Position numbers and translations under genes: made by a program. Shown here one piece after another: positions 51,289-59,988 of a DNA stretch of 64,000 bases (position 1 is its first letter; the number at the start of each line of letters is the position of its first letter). Origin of the DNA: Polyangiaceae bacterium (GTDB lineage Bacteria; Myxococcota_A; Polyangia; Polyangiales; Polyangiaceae). The notes below the pieces were generated by a model, which saw only the letters and a program-made list of their open reading frames with translations, was not told the origin of the DNA and searched no databases. Location: positions 1 through 64,000 of the forward strand of contig CANJMI010000022.1 of NCBI GenBank assembly GCA_947475525.1. The letters are read 5' to 3'.

Positions 51289-52095
51289 ATGACGTCGCTT
51301 CGCGCCAGGGTCGCGCTCCTCTTCGGTTTGTGTTCACTCTTCGCGTGCCTGTTTGCGTCGCCCGCGTGGGCGCGCGGAGTCAAGATCGACAAAGCGACGA
51401 TCGAGGAGGACCCTTCCGCTCACAATTGGAAGCTCAAGCTCTCGATCGACTTCGGGTCCGCGCCCGACCGCGACATCGTCCCGATGGTCTTCAGCTTCAA
51501 GCAGACCGCCACGTACGAACGCTCGCTCACCGATGAGACCGGAGACAAGCCGGTGCTGCACACGCTGCCGATGAGCAACCAAGTGCCGAACAACTCCGAA
51601 CAGGATGTCGGCTTCAGCGATCCTGGCACCGGTAAGCGTTTCCCCGTGACGAAGTTTCCGATCACCATTCGTCGAAAAGACGACTTCGAAGCGGGCGAGT
51701 ACGAGCTCACCATCAAGGTCGTCGGTGGCCCGTCGCTGGGCACGGTGCGGTTGCAGTTGAAGGGCGACAACAAGGTCATCGACCGCCGCAGTATGAATTT
51801 CACCGGGAGCCTCAGTCCTGCGAAAAAGCAAGCCGACCCCGCCGCAAAGGGCGCCACCGAGGCGCGCAAAGCCGGCGCGGCCGAAGACCAAGGGCCCGAT
51901 CTGTCGAACATCCCTGACCGTGCGGCGTCCGCGGCGGCTCCGGACTCGTCCGATGACCACGCGCCTCCGAGCGTCGGCCCGAAGCAAGGCGGTTGCGGCT
52001 GCGAGCTCGCCTCCGCGTCGCCGCCTTTGCCTGGGTCATGGGCCGCCGCTTTGGCGCTTGGTTTGGCGGTGCTCGCTCGTCGCCGGCGCAACTGA
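51289..52095 (+). CDS. secreted protein with MYXO-CTERM-type sorting signal, 268 aa
   Basis: The signal peptide MTSLRARVALLFGLCSLFACLFASPAWA is followed by a beta-rich domain (KATIEEDPSAHNWKLKLSIDFG, EYELTIKVVGGPSLGTVRLQL). A Lys/Ala/Asp-rich linker then leads to GGCGCELASASPPLPGS, a hydrophobic helix and RRRRN. GGCGC-TM-Arg cluster is the myxobacterial C-terminal sorting signal thought to be processed by a rhombosortase-like system for surface display. The function of the beta domain is unknown. Confidence 0.85.
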   Translation: MTSLRARVALLFGLCSLFACLFASPAWARGVKIDKATIEEDPSAHNWKLKLSIDFGSAPDRDIVPMVFSFKQTATYERSLTDETGDKPVLHTLPMSNQVPNNSEQDVGFSDPGTGKRFPVTKFPITIRRKDDFEAGEYELTIKVVGGPSLGTVRLQLKGDNKVIDRRSMNFTGSLSPAKKQADPAAKGATEARKAGAAEDQGPDLSNIPDRAASAAAPDSSDDHAPPSVGPKQGGCGCELASASPPLPGSWAAALALGLAVLARRRRN

Positions 52096-52144
52096 AACCT
52101 GTTCTATCGAGCAAATTCGGGCCGCGCGGCTCAGTGACGGGAGG

Positions 52145-52789
52145 CTACTTGTCGGCCTCTTTCTCCTCGTAGGCGCGGCGCACCGCGCGATGAACCTGCT
52201 CCGCGACGTCGTCGGGTAAGCGCAGTTCCGCGGGCCGCACGTGGTCCGCTTGTTCGAGGCGGCCGAGCTCACGCGCGCCATGTGCAAGTTGCCGACGTCG
52301 GCGCAGGGTGGCGCGTCGTCTGCGCCAGAGACCAGGCAGACGCCACGCTTCGCTGCCATCGAGCGGAGGCACCGGGATCAAGTTCAAGAGAAGAATCCAG
52401 AGGCTGGGGCTGCCGAAACTCGCCAGGAGCTGCCGTAAGAAACTGTTCTCAACGTGCGGCGCCAACCAGAAACCAACGGGCAAGAGAAGCGCCTGCGCGA
52501 GCACGCCCCCCCACGCGATGACCGCCGTTTGCCACCCGTTCGCGAGGCCACTGTAACGGCACTCGCCGCCGAGCCCGTGGAGATCGATGCTCTCGACGGT
52601 CAGACGGTAACGCCGCACGAGGACTGCGTGGCCGACCTCGTGCGCGAGCACGACGAGGACGATCCCCAACCAGCCTGCAGGATCCAGCCGAACGCCACCG
52701 AGAACGAGCGCCGACAACGCGAGCGACCAGTGAACGCGAACGGGCGCGCCGCGCCATCGCATGACCGTCCAATAGCCTCGGTCGAACAT
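52145..52789 (-). CDS. M50-family membrane metalloprotease (site-2 protease type), 214 aa
   Basis: Zinc-binding HEVGH lies at residues 50-54 inside a membrane helix (GIVLVVLAHEVGHAVLV). The third ligand motif, LLNLIPVPPLDGSEAW, is near residues 136-151, as in minimal site-2 proteases. It has about four membrane helices and no PDZ domain. The C-terminal 60 residues are charged and cytoplasmic. Relatives cleave membrane-bound regulators, such as anti-sigma factors, or signal peptides; the substrate here is unknown. It is divergent from the M2 peptidase gene and convergent with the MYXO-CTERM gene. Confidence 0.9.
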   Translation of the reverse strand: MFDRGYWTVMRWRGAPVRVHWSLALSALVLGGVRLDPAGWLGIVLVVLAHEVGHAVLVRRYRLTVESIDLHGLGGECRYSGLANGWQTAVIAWGGVLAQALLLPVGFWLAPHVENSFLRQLLASFGSPSLWILLLNLIPVPPLDGSEAWRLPGLWRRRRATLRRRRQLAHGARELGRLEQADHVRPAELRLPDDVAEQVHRAVRRAYEEKEADK

Positions 52790-52935
52790 CGAACTCTACC
52801 TGCCCCGCGTCGGAACCGTAGCTTGCACGGCCCTTCGCCGCCACGACCGCCGGCGGCGCGGCGTCGGCGCATCGGTTGTTCGCGGCCATCAGCCGAAGCT
52901 GGTGTACCATCTCGCCCCGTTTGAGGGAGCACACC

Positions 52936-54891
52936 GTGAAAATCAGCATCTCCGCTTTGGGCGCATTGGCATCGATTGGCTTATTGGGCTGTGGCGGTTC
53001 GGCGTGGCAGGCGCCCCCCTGCGCGAATTGCGGCGTCCTCGTGGCGCCCCTCGCCGGGGGTTCTGATTCCCCGCGCGGCGTGAAGCCAAACGCCGCCGAG
53101 GCACGTGCGTTCATCGATCGCGTCGAGCAAGAACTCTTCGTGCTGCAGGTGGCCGACGACCGTGCGAGTTGGGTCAGCGCGAACTTCATCACGCTCGACA
53201 CGAAGGAGATTGCGGCGAAGGCCTCCGAGGACCGCCTCGTGTTTCTCGCTCGTGCGGTGGCGGACTCTGCGCGGTTTGATGGCCTCGCGCTTGACCCCGT
53301 ATCCACGCGCAAATTCTCGCTTTTGAAGCGCAGCGCTACGCTTCCGGCCCCCCGCGACGTGCGCAAAGCCTCGGAGCTCGCGACCTTGAGCGCTGAGCTT
53401 GGTGCCACGTACGGCACGGGAAAATACTGTCCTACGAAGGATGGCAATTTGCGGCGAGCCCTCGCGAAGGACAAGGCCAACTCCAAGGCCCTCGCGTGCG
53501 ATCCCCAAAAGCCCAACGAAGCGGGCCTCGCGCTCGACGTGCTCGGAAAGTACATGGGCGATGGTCGCGATGAAGAGGCCCTGCGAGAGGCATGGCTCGG
53601 TTGGCACTCGATTTCGCGACCGATGCGGGACGGTTACGCACGCCTCGTGGCGCTCGGCAATGAAGGCGCGCGCGAGATCGGCTTCGACGACGTCGGCGCG
53701 CTTTGGCGCTCGGGTTACGACATGTCCCCGGAGGACTTCCGCTCCGAGGCCTCGCGGCTCTTCCATCAGGTGGAGCCGATCTACAAAGAGCTTCATTGCT
53801 ATGCCCGCAAGCAGCTGCGCAAGCGCTACGGCGAGAAGCTCATCCCCGCGAAGGGAGCGATCCCGGCCCACCTCCTCGGCAACATGTGGTCGCAGACGTG
53901 GAGCAACATCTATCCCGAGCTCGAGCCCTTTCCAGGTCAGGGAGCCGTCGACGTCACGAAGGCCCTCGCCTCGAAAAACGTCGACGAGCTGAAGATGGCG
54001 CACATGGCGGAAGGCTTCTTCACGTCACTCGGTCTCGATCCGCTGCCGGCGAGCTTCTGGAAGAGGTCGCTCTTTTTGCGGCCCCAGGACCGCGAGGTCG
54101 AGTGCCACGCGAGCGCGTGGGACGTGCACTACAACGACGACCTCCGCATCAAGATGTGCATCCAGCGCACCGACGAGGACTTCTACACGCTCCACCATGA
54201 GCTCGGACACAACTACTACTTCCACTACTACGTAAAGCAGCCGTTCCTGTTCGAGTCCGGCGCGAACGATGGCTTTCACGAGGCGATCGGCGACACGATC
54301 GCGCTCAGCGTCACCCCCAAGTACCTCGAGACGATCAAGCTCATCGACAAGGCGCCCTCGAACGACAAAGCCGACCTCAACTACTTGATGAAGATGGCGC
54401 TCGACAAGATCGCGTTCTTGCCTTTCGGTAAACTCATCGACGAATGGCGCTGGGACGTCTTCGCGGGGAAGGTCGCGCCCGCCGATTACAATGCCGCGTG
54501 GTGGAAGCTTCGCACGGCGTATCAAGGCATCGCCCCGCCGTCCGTGCGCACCGAGGCGGACTTCGATCCCGGCGCGAAGTACCACGTACCGGGCAGCGTG
54601 CCTTACACCCGCTACTTCTTGTCGTTCCTCTACCAGTTCCAATTTTACCGCGCCCTGTGCCGCGAGGCCGGGCACACCGGGCCGCTCCACACGTGCTCCT
54701 TCTTCAACAACAAGAAGGCCGGCGATAAGTTGAAGAACATGCTCGCGCTTGGTGCGAGCAAGCCATGGCAGGAGGCGCTTCACGCGCTCTCGGGTGAGGA
54801 CACGGCGGACGCGAATGCGCTGATGGAATACTTTGCGCCGCTCCGCGCTTGGATGCAGAACGAAATCAAGAACGAGACATGCGGCTGGTGA
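52936..54891 (+). CDS. M2-family (ACE-like) peptidyl-dipeptidase lipoprotein, 651 aa
   Basis: The GTG start follows GAGGGAG. The signal VKISISALGALASIGLLGCGGSA carries a lipobox Cys. The large helical metallopeptidase domain has HHELGH (zinc motif, residues 420-425) and the downstream Glu in ANDGFHEAIGD (about 449), as in angiotensin-converting enzyme. PLPASFWKRSLFLRP and CAWDVHYNDDLRIKMC-like segments are also typical of family M2. It would cut dipeptides from peptide C-termini in the periplasm or outside the cell, perhaps for nutrition from prey peptides. Confidence 0.92.
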   Translation: MKISISALGALASIGLLGCGGSAWQAPPCANCGVLVAPLAGGSDSPRGVKPNAAEARAFIDRVEQELFVLQVADDRASWVSANFITLDTKEIAAKASEDRLVFLARAVADSARFDGLALDPVSTRKFSLLKRSATLPAPRDVRKASELATLSAELGATYGTGKYCPTKDGNLRRALAKDKANSKALACDPQKPNEAGLALDVLGKYMGDGRDEEALREAWLGWHSISRPMRDGYARLVALGNEGAREIGFDDVGALWRSGYDMSPEDFRSEASRLFHQVEPIYKELHCYARKQLRKRYGEKLIPAKGAIPAHLLGNMWSQTWSNIYPELEPFPGQGAVDVTKALASKNVDELKMAHMAEGFFTSLGLDPLPASFWKRSLFLRPQDREVECHASAWDVHYNDDLRIKMCIQRTDEDFYTLHHELGHNYYFHYYVKQPFLFESGANDGFHEAIGDTIALSVTPKYLETIKLIDKAPSNDKADLNYLMKMALDKIAFLPFGKLIDEWRWDVFAGKVAPADYNAAWWKLRTAYQGIAPPSVRTEADFDPGAKYHVPGSVPYTRYFLSFLYQFQFYRALCREAGHTGPLHTCSFFNNKKAGDKLKNMLALGASKPWQEALHALSGEDTADANALMEYFAPLRAWMQNEIKNETCGW

Positions 54892-54939
54892 TGTGGCAGA
54901 CACTTCGCCACCGATTCGCCCCGACCATTTGAGGAACCG

Positions 54940-55404
54940 ATGAAGCTCCCCGACCCAGGACTCTACCGAACCCACAAGCCCTACCCCGGTCACGAGGAAG
55001 CCATCCCGGCCGGCGTGCTCGTCTATGTTGGCGTGCCGAGCAACGGGGGCCTTCCATTCGTCGTGCGCCCTGGCTCCAACCGCAACAATCGTTGGTATTG
55101 GGGTGACCCGACCATCCCACTTCGCGCGCAGAGCTGGGCGGATGGGCTTATCAAGCTCCCCTCCGAAGGCTTCTACACGCTCCCGCGCGACATCGTGTTC
55201 GAGGCGGGCGGAAAATGGCTACAAAACGCCATCGTGCAGCTCGGCTACAACGGCGAGGGCCGTGGCATCCTGTTCGTCGGCGAGCAGCGCGAGAGTGAGG
55301 ACCGCAACATCCTCACGTTCAGTGAGCGCGGTCGCATGTGCGAAGAGGAACTGCTGCACAAATTGCGCTGGGCGCCGATCCTGCCCGTCGCGAAAGAAGA
55401 CTGA
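54940..55404 (+). CDS. unknown protein, 154 aa
   Basis: A compact globular protein without signal or membrane segment. It is rich in aromatic residues and glycine (LVYVGVPSNGGLPFVVRPGS, NRNNRWYWGDPTIPLRAQ), with beta-strand patterns up to about residue 115 and a helical end. No family is recognised. A leader TTTGAGGAACCG ahead of the ATG gives a fair Shine-Dalgarno. The stop codon lies inside the first unit of the tandem repeats that follow. Confidence 0.7.
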   Translation: MKLPDPGLYRTHKPYPGHEEAIPAGVLVYVGVPSNGGLPFVVRPGSNRNNRWYWGDPTIPLRAQSWADGLIKLPSEGFYTLPRDIVFEAGGKWLQNAIVQLGYNGEGRGILFVGEQRESEDRNILTFSERGRMCEEELLHKLRWAPILPVAKED

Positions 55405-55446
55405 GTCGCGCGGCTCTCTTGTACTGAGTCGCGCCGGTCTCTTGTA
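55401..55446. repeat. two tandem 23-bp repeats
   Basis: CTGAGTCGCGCGGCTCTCTTGTA at 55401-55423 is followed at 55424-55446 by a copy differing at three bases. The first copy includes the stop of the upstream gene. It passes directly into a second repeat family. Confidence 0.8.
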
Positions 55447-55512
55447 GCGGCTCTGCCAGTTGTAGCGGCTCTGCCAGTTGCAGCGGCTCTGCCAGTTGCA
55501 GCGGATCTGTCA
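55441..55512. repeat. four tandem 18-bp repeats
   Basis: The unit GTTGYAGCGGCTCTGCCA occurs at 55441-55458, 55459-55476, 55477-55494 and 55495-55512 with few mismatches. GCGTTTTT follows. It lies in the gap between convergent genes and has no spacers, so it is not a CRISPR array. A minus-strand frame through it reads LAEPLQ repeats but has no gene features. Confidence 0.85.
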
Positions 55513-55545
55513 GCGTTTTTGCTGGGGATTCGCGCATTGGCCAGG

Positions 55546-56016
55546 CTAGCGGCAAGTTCCGGGCGCGTCATCGAGCAGCGAGAGCCGTACGGCGTTCAGT
55601 GCCTGACCGCGGGTCACCTTGCCTTGCTCGAGCTGGATGCGCTGCGTCTCGCAAGAGTTTGCTGCGGCGGCCAAGCCTGACTTCGAGGCTGGGTTGGTCG
55701 CGGCGGCCTTCGCGGCATGAAGGCTCGCGCAGCAGGCGGAGATGCTATCGGTGCGCGGGCGCGCTTGACCCAGTGGGGCCTCGCCGCCGGTGGGGGTGAG
55801 GGAGGACGGCCCCGTCGATCGAGACCCCGCCGTCGCCGCAGAATTGAGAGCCGCTGGATCGGCGGTTTTTTGTTTGATGGGCAGGTCCACTCCATCGAAG
55901 GGGACCTCGACGGTGGTGGGCTCGGCCTTGCACGCAGACAGCGCCGTGCATGCAAAAACCCACGTGAGCACGACCGCGAGCGTCGCGAGGCTGTTGGGGC
56001 GTTGGCTTCGTTGCAT
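55546..56016 (-). CDS. small lipoprotein of unknown function, 156 aa
   Basis: The start ATG 56016 gives MQRSQRPNSLATLAVVLTWVFA, then TALSAC, a clear lipobox. A Thr/Ser/Pro-rich linker is followed by a short helical domain with four cysteines (SISACCASLHAAKAAATN, NSCETQRIQLEQG, APGTCR). No family is recognised. It lies 50 bases downstream of the membrane-anchored kinase gene on the same strand and may be co-transcribed with it. Confidence 0.65.
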   Translation of the reverse strand: MQRSQRPNSLATLAVVLTWVFACTALSACKAEPTTVEVPFDGVDLPIKQKTADPAALNSAATAGSRSTGPSSLTPTGGEAPLGQARPRTDSISACCASLHAAKAAATNPASKSGLAAAANSCETQRIQLEQGKVTRGQALNAVRLSLLDDAPGTCR

Positions 56017-56066
56017 GCGTCGGTAGAGTGAAGCTTGCCCCGTCGCGGGGCCCGAGGCGAGATCGA

Positions 56067-57335
56067 TCACCATCGGATCACGCGAAACCAAGCGAGCGCG
56101 CACAGGATCACGAACGTCACCACGAAAGCCGCCAGCGCTACCGAGCCCCCGCGCGCTCCCAGCGAACGCGGCGCGTCCGCGCTTGTGGTTTTTCCCTCGG
56201 AAGACGGCGGTTCGGATGGACTGCTCGACGGGCTCGGTGCTTGCGCTGCAGCCGGTCCGGACAGGCGCCCTGCGGAGGGGGTGTCGCTCGGGTAAGAGTG
56301 GCGCAGTCCGGCGTCCGAACGTGCACCAGCCGAGCTCGCAATCGCCTCGATCACGAGCGGCGGGCCGAGCTCGAGCGCGGTCAGTGCCCGCTCGCGGGAA
56401 CGCCGCCGAGCCACCTTCTCTTTTGCGAAATGGGACGAGAGCCACTCCCCAAATCGCAGCGCGCTCGCCATCTGTTTGGTTGCGATGCAATAGCCGGTCA
56501 ACTCATCCAACATGGCGCTCGCGCTCGGGTAGCGATTCTCGACGTCGGGCGCGAGGGCCTTCGTCACGATTGACCGCAGGGTGTCCTCCTCCGGCAGGCC
56601 GAGACGCCGCAGCGCCGGGATGTTCGCGGCGCACGCAACGTCGATGAGGGGTATCGCCTCGGTCGCCTTGTACATGCGTCGCCCCGAGAGCAACTCCCAC
56701 AGAATGATGCCGAGCGAGAACAGGTCGGTCCGCTCGTCGACGACGTCACCCCGCGCGTGCTCGGGGCTCATGTAGCCGGCCTTGCCCTCGATGGTTTCGC
56801 TCGGAGCAAGGTCGAGACTGACAACATGCGCGATCCCAAAATCGCAGAGTTTTACCTCGCCGTCGAAGCTGAGGAGCACGTTGGACGGCGTCACGTCGCG
56901 GTGAATGATGCCGACGCCGTCTTCGAGGCGGAAGCGGTGGGCGTAGTCGAGTGCGCGCAGCACCTCGCGCACGGCGTAGAGCCGGTACTCCATCGGAAGC
57001 GCGAGCTTGCGCTGTGTGCACGCTTTCAAAAGATCCCGCAGATCGAGCCCCTCGACGTGCTCCATCGCAATGTAGAGCGAGCCTTCATGACGGCCGAGCT
57101 CTTCGACCCGAGCGATGTTCGCGTGGGAGAGCTGTGCAACGAGTTTCGCTTCGTCGATCAGCATGTCGCTCCACCGCTCTTCGCGAATGCGTTGCGGCAG
57201 CATCTCCTTGATCACGAGGAGTCGCGTTCCACCGAGCTCGGTCTTCACGCGCGCAAGGTAGATGTCCGCCATCCCTCCGCTCGCGATGTGATCGAAGAGC
57301 GTGAAGCGCCCGAGCCGAAACGGTAAGGTGCGCAT
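56067..57335 (-). CDS. membrane-anchored Ser/Thr protein kinase, 422 aa
   Basis: The Hanks-type kinase domain (about 10-275) has the glycine loop IASGGMADIYLA, Lys in LLVIKEML, the catalytic loop HRDVTPSNVLL, KLCDFGIAHV and AGYMSPEHARG. A Pro/Ser-rich linker leads to one membrane helix close to the C-terminus (GGSVALAAFVVTFVILCALAWF), leaving almost nothing outside. It therefore cannot sense external ligands by itself. ATG 57335 was chosen; it is divergent from the helicase gene with a 56-base gap. Confidence 0.93.
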   Translation of the reverse strand: MRTLPFRLGRFTLFDHIASGGMADIYLARVKTELGGTRLLVIKEMLPQRIREERWSDMLIDEAKLVAQLSHANIARVEELGRHEGSLYIAMEHVEGLDLRDLLKACTQRKLALPMEYRLYAVREVLRALDYAHRFRLEDGVGIIHRDVTPSNVLLSFDGEVKLCDFGIAHVVSLDLAPSETIEGKAGYMSPEHARGDVVDERTDLFSLGIILWELLSGRRMYKATEAIPLIDVACAANIPALRRLGLPEEDTLRSIVTKALAPDVENRYPSASAMLDELTGYCIATKQMASALRFGEWLSSHFAKEKVARRRSRERALTALELGPPLVIEAIASSAGARSDAGLRHSYPSDTPSAGRLSGPAAAQAPSPSSSPSEPPSSEGKTTSADAPRSLGARGGSVALAAFVVTFVILCALAWFRVIRW

Positions 57336-57391
57336 GACTCCAACAGGTCTCAAATCCCTGAGCCACCGTCAACTTTCCTTCTGAGCTACCC

Positions 57392-59932
57392 ATGGAGAAC
57401 ACCGACCATCCGCTACTCAGCCGACTGCCTCCGATCGGGCAAACCCTCGACACGAATGGCGTGTTCGACCGGTTCCTCGACTACGCGACGGCGCGCGGCG
57501 TCGAGCTCTACGCGGCTCAAGAGGAAGCGTTGCTCGAGATCTGCGCCGACAAGAATGTGATCCTCGGCACGCCGACGGGTTCGGGAAAATCGCTCGTCGC
57601 CGAAGCGATGCATTTTCTCGCGATGGCTCGCGGTCAGCGGTCGGTCTACACAAGCCCGATCAAGGCGCTCGTCAACGAGAAGTTCTTCGCGCTCTGCAAC
57701 CTATTTCACCCCGACAACGTCGGCCTTCTAACGGGCGACGCGACGGTCAATCGCGACGCGCCGATTCTATGTTGCACCGCCGAAGTGCTCGCGAACTGGT
57801 CCCTGACCGAGGGTAAAAAGACCGACGTCTCCTTCGCCATCTTGGATGAGTTTCACTACTACTCGGACCGCGATCGGGGCGTGGCGTGGCAGGTCCCGCT
57901 CTTGACGCTGCCGAACACGACCTTCCTCTTGATGTCGGCGACGCTCGGCGATCCCAAGGTTTTTGCTGAGAAACTGACCGAGCTTAACGGCAAGCCGACG
58001 GCGATGGTGCTCTCCGACGTGCGTCCGGTACCCCTCGACTACACCTACGCGGAGGTCCCGCTCCAAGAGTCGATTCTCGGTCTCGTCGAGGACGGCAAGG
58101 CGCCTGTCTACGTCGTCAGCTTCACCCAGCGGAGTTGCCACGATCAGGCCCAAAACTTAATGAGCCTCAACGTCTGCACCAAGGAGGAGAAGCTCGCGAT
58201 TGCAGCGGAGCTCGTCGGCCATCGCTTCGATACGCCGTACGGTCGCGTGCTGCACCGCTTCGTCAAGCATGGGATTGGCGTGCATCACGGCGGCATGCTC
58301 CCGAAGCACCGGCGGCTCGTCGAGCGATTGGCCCAGAAGGGGATGCTCAAGGTGATAAGCGGCACCGATACCCTCGGCGTCGGCGTCAACATCCCGATTC
58401 GGACCGTCCTCCTCACGCAGCTCTGTAAGTTTGACGGCGAGAAGACCCGCATCCTCGGCGCCCGCGAGTTCCACCAGCTCTGCGGTCGCGCGGGTCGCAA
58501 GGGCTTCGATGACCGCGGGAGCGTTGTGGCTCAGGCGCCTGAGCACGCGATCGAGAACCTGCGACTCGAAGCGAAAGTCACCAAAGGCAAGAAGGTCGTC
58601 AAGCGAAAGCCGCCGACGAAAGGCTACGTGCACTACGCGCGTGAGACCTTCGAGCAGTTGATGGTTTCGCGTCCGGAGCCGCTCGAGTCGAGGTTCCAGG
58701 TCACTCACGCCATGCTGCTCGCCGTGCTCGGTCGCGAGTCAGGCGGCTGCGAGGCCATGAAAGCCCTCGTCCGGACGAGTCATGACCGGGCCGCGGTCAA
58801 ACGGCTACACGGGCGTACGGCCATGCAGCTCTTGCGCTCGCTCGTCGAGTCGGAGGTCGTCACGTTCGCGGCGGATCCCGAGCACCCTCGGCGCCGGCGA
58901 TTGCGCATCAACGTGGAGCTTCAGCGCGAGTTTTCCCTGCATCATGCGCTCTCGCTCTACCTCGTCGACGCGCTGCAAGTGCTGTCCCCCGAGGCCGAAA
59001 CCTATCCGCTCGATGTGCTCGCGTTCGTCGAGTCGATCCTCGAAGATCCAAGACCGATCCTGCTAAAGCAGCTCGACCGCGTGAAAGGTGAATTGATCGC
59101 GAAGTGGAAGTCGGAAGGGGTCGAGTACGAGGAGCGCATGGCTCGCCTCGACGGCATTCAGCATCCGAAGCCGAACGCGGAGCTCATCTACGGCACGTTC
59201 GACGCCTTCCGCAGTCAGCATCCTTGGGTTGGCAATCAGAACGTTCGTCCGAAGGGTGTCGCCCGCGAAATATTTGAGCGCTGCCTCGATTTTCACGGCT
59301 TCGTTCTCGACCATCAGCTCGAGCGCGGCGAGGGGCTCGTCCTCCGGTACCTCACGGACGTCTACGAAGCGCTCGTTAAAAATGTCCCGGAAAGTGCGCG
59401 CACACCCGAGCTCGACGAGCTCATCGAGTTTTTCGGCTCGCTCGTGCGCGGGGTCGACTCGAGTCTGCTCGACGAGTGGGAGAAGCTGCGTGATCCGAAC
59501 TACCTTGCGCGTCCGCAGGGGGCCGAAGATGAGCTTCCAAAGGAACGTCCGCTCGTGGCCGATCGCCGCGCCTTCACGGTGCTCGTGCGCAACGCCGTCT
59601 TCGGCCTCGTGCGCGCCTTGTCGCTCGGTGATGTGCTCGGTGCAGCTGCTCGGGTCGATGCACCAACCGGCGAGCTGCCGTGGTCGCCGGAGGCCATCGC
59701 GGAGAAGATGCGTCCGTACTTCGCCGAGCACCAGGCGCTGCTGATAGACCCGCGGGCACGCGGCGCTCGCATGGTGGAGATAGACGAGTCGAGTGCGGTC
59801 TCCTGGGGCGTGCGCCAACGACTTTGCGATCCCGAAGAACACGACGACTGGTTCATCGAAGCGCGCATCGACCTCGCGCGCTCGAACGATGAAGGCCGCC
59901 CCGTTGTGACGCTGCTTTCCATCGGCCCGTAA
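57392..59932 (+). CDS. Ski2-like DExH helicase (DUF3516 type), 846 aa
   Basis: Superfamily 2 motifs appear in order: LGTPTGSGKSLVAEAM (Walker A), YTSPIKALVNEKF (Ia), LDEFHYYSD (DExH), LLMSATLGDP (III), VISGTDTLGVGVNIPIRTV (V) and QLCGRAGRKGFDDRG (VI). These match the Mtr4/Ski2 group of RNA helicases. The long C-terminal part from about residue 480 is the helical region found in bacterial DUF3516 proteins. A role in RNA turnover is likely by homology but not shown in bacteria. Confidence 0.92.
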   Translation: MENTDHPLLSRLPPIGQTLDTNGVFDRFLDYATARGVELYAAQEEALLEICADKNVILGTPTGSGKSLVAEAMHFLAMARGQRSVYTSPIKALVNEKFFALCNLFHPDNVGLLTGDATVNRDAPILCCTAEVLANWSLTEGKKTDVSFAILDEFHYYSDRDRGVAWQVPLLTLPNTTFLLMSATLGDPKVFAEKLTELNGKPTAMVLSDVRPVPLDYTYAEVPLQESILGLVEDGKAPVYVVSFTQRSCHDQAQNLMSLNVCTKEEKLAIAAELVGHRFDTPYGRVLHRFVKHGIGVHHGGMLPKHRRLVERLAQKGMLKVISGTDTLGVGVNIPIRTVLLTQLCKFDGEKTRILGAREFHQLCGRAGRKGFDDRGSVVAQAPEHAIENLRLEAKVTKGKKVVKRKPPTKGYVHYARETFEQLMVSRPEPLESRFQVTHAMLLAVLGRESGGCEAMKALVRTSHDRAAVKRLHGRTAMQLLRSLVESEVVTFAADPEHPRRRRLRINVELQREFSLHHALSLYLVDALQVLSPEAETYPLDVLAFVESILEDPRPILLKQLDRVKGELIAKWKSEGVEYEERMARLDGIQHPKPNAELIYGTFDAFRSQHPWVGNQNVRPKGVAREIFERCLDFHGFVLDHQLERGEGLVLRYLTDVYEALVKNVPESARTPELDELIEFFGSLVRGVDSSLLDEWEKLRDPNYLARPQGAEDELPKERPLVADRRAFTVLVRNAVFGLVRALSLGDVLGAAARVDAPTGELPWSPEAIAEKMRPYFAEHQALLIDPRARGARMVEIDESSAVSWGVRQRLCDPEEHDDWFIEARIDLARSNDEGRPVVTLLSIGP

Positions 59933-59988
59933 GGTCGCGCCATTTCGTCCTGAACCTCCGGGCGGGATCGCGCTATGACGCACGCTCG

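Noticed and set aside
55319-55555. Minus-strand frame with LAEPLQ repeats
   Set aside because: The repeats are a by-product of the 18-bp DNA repeats. There is no start signal, no domain, and the frame ends arbitrarily.
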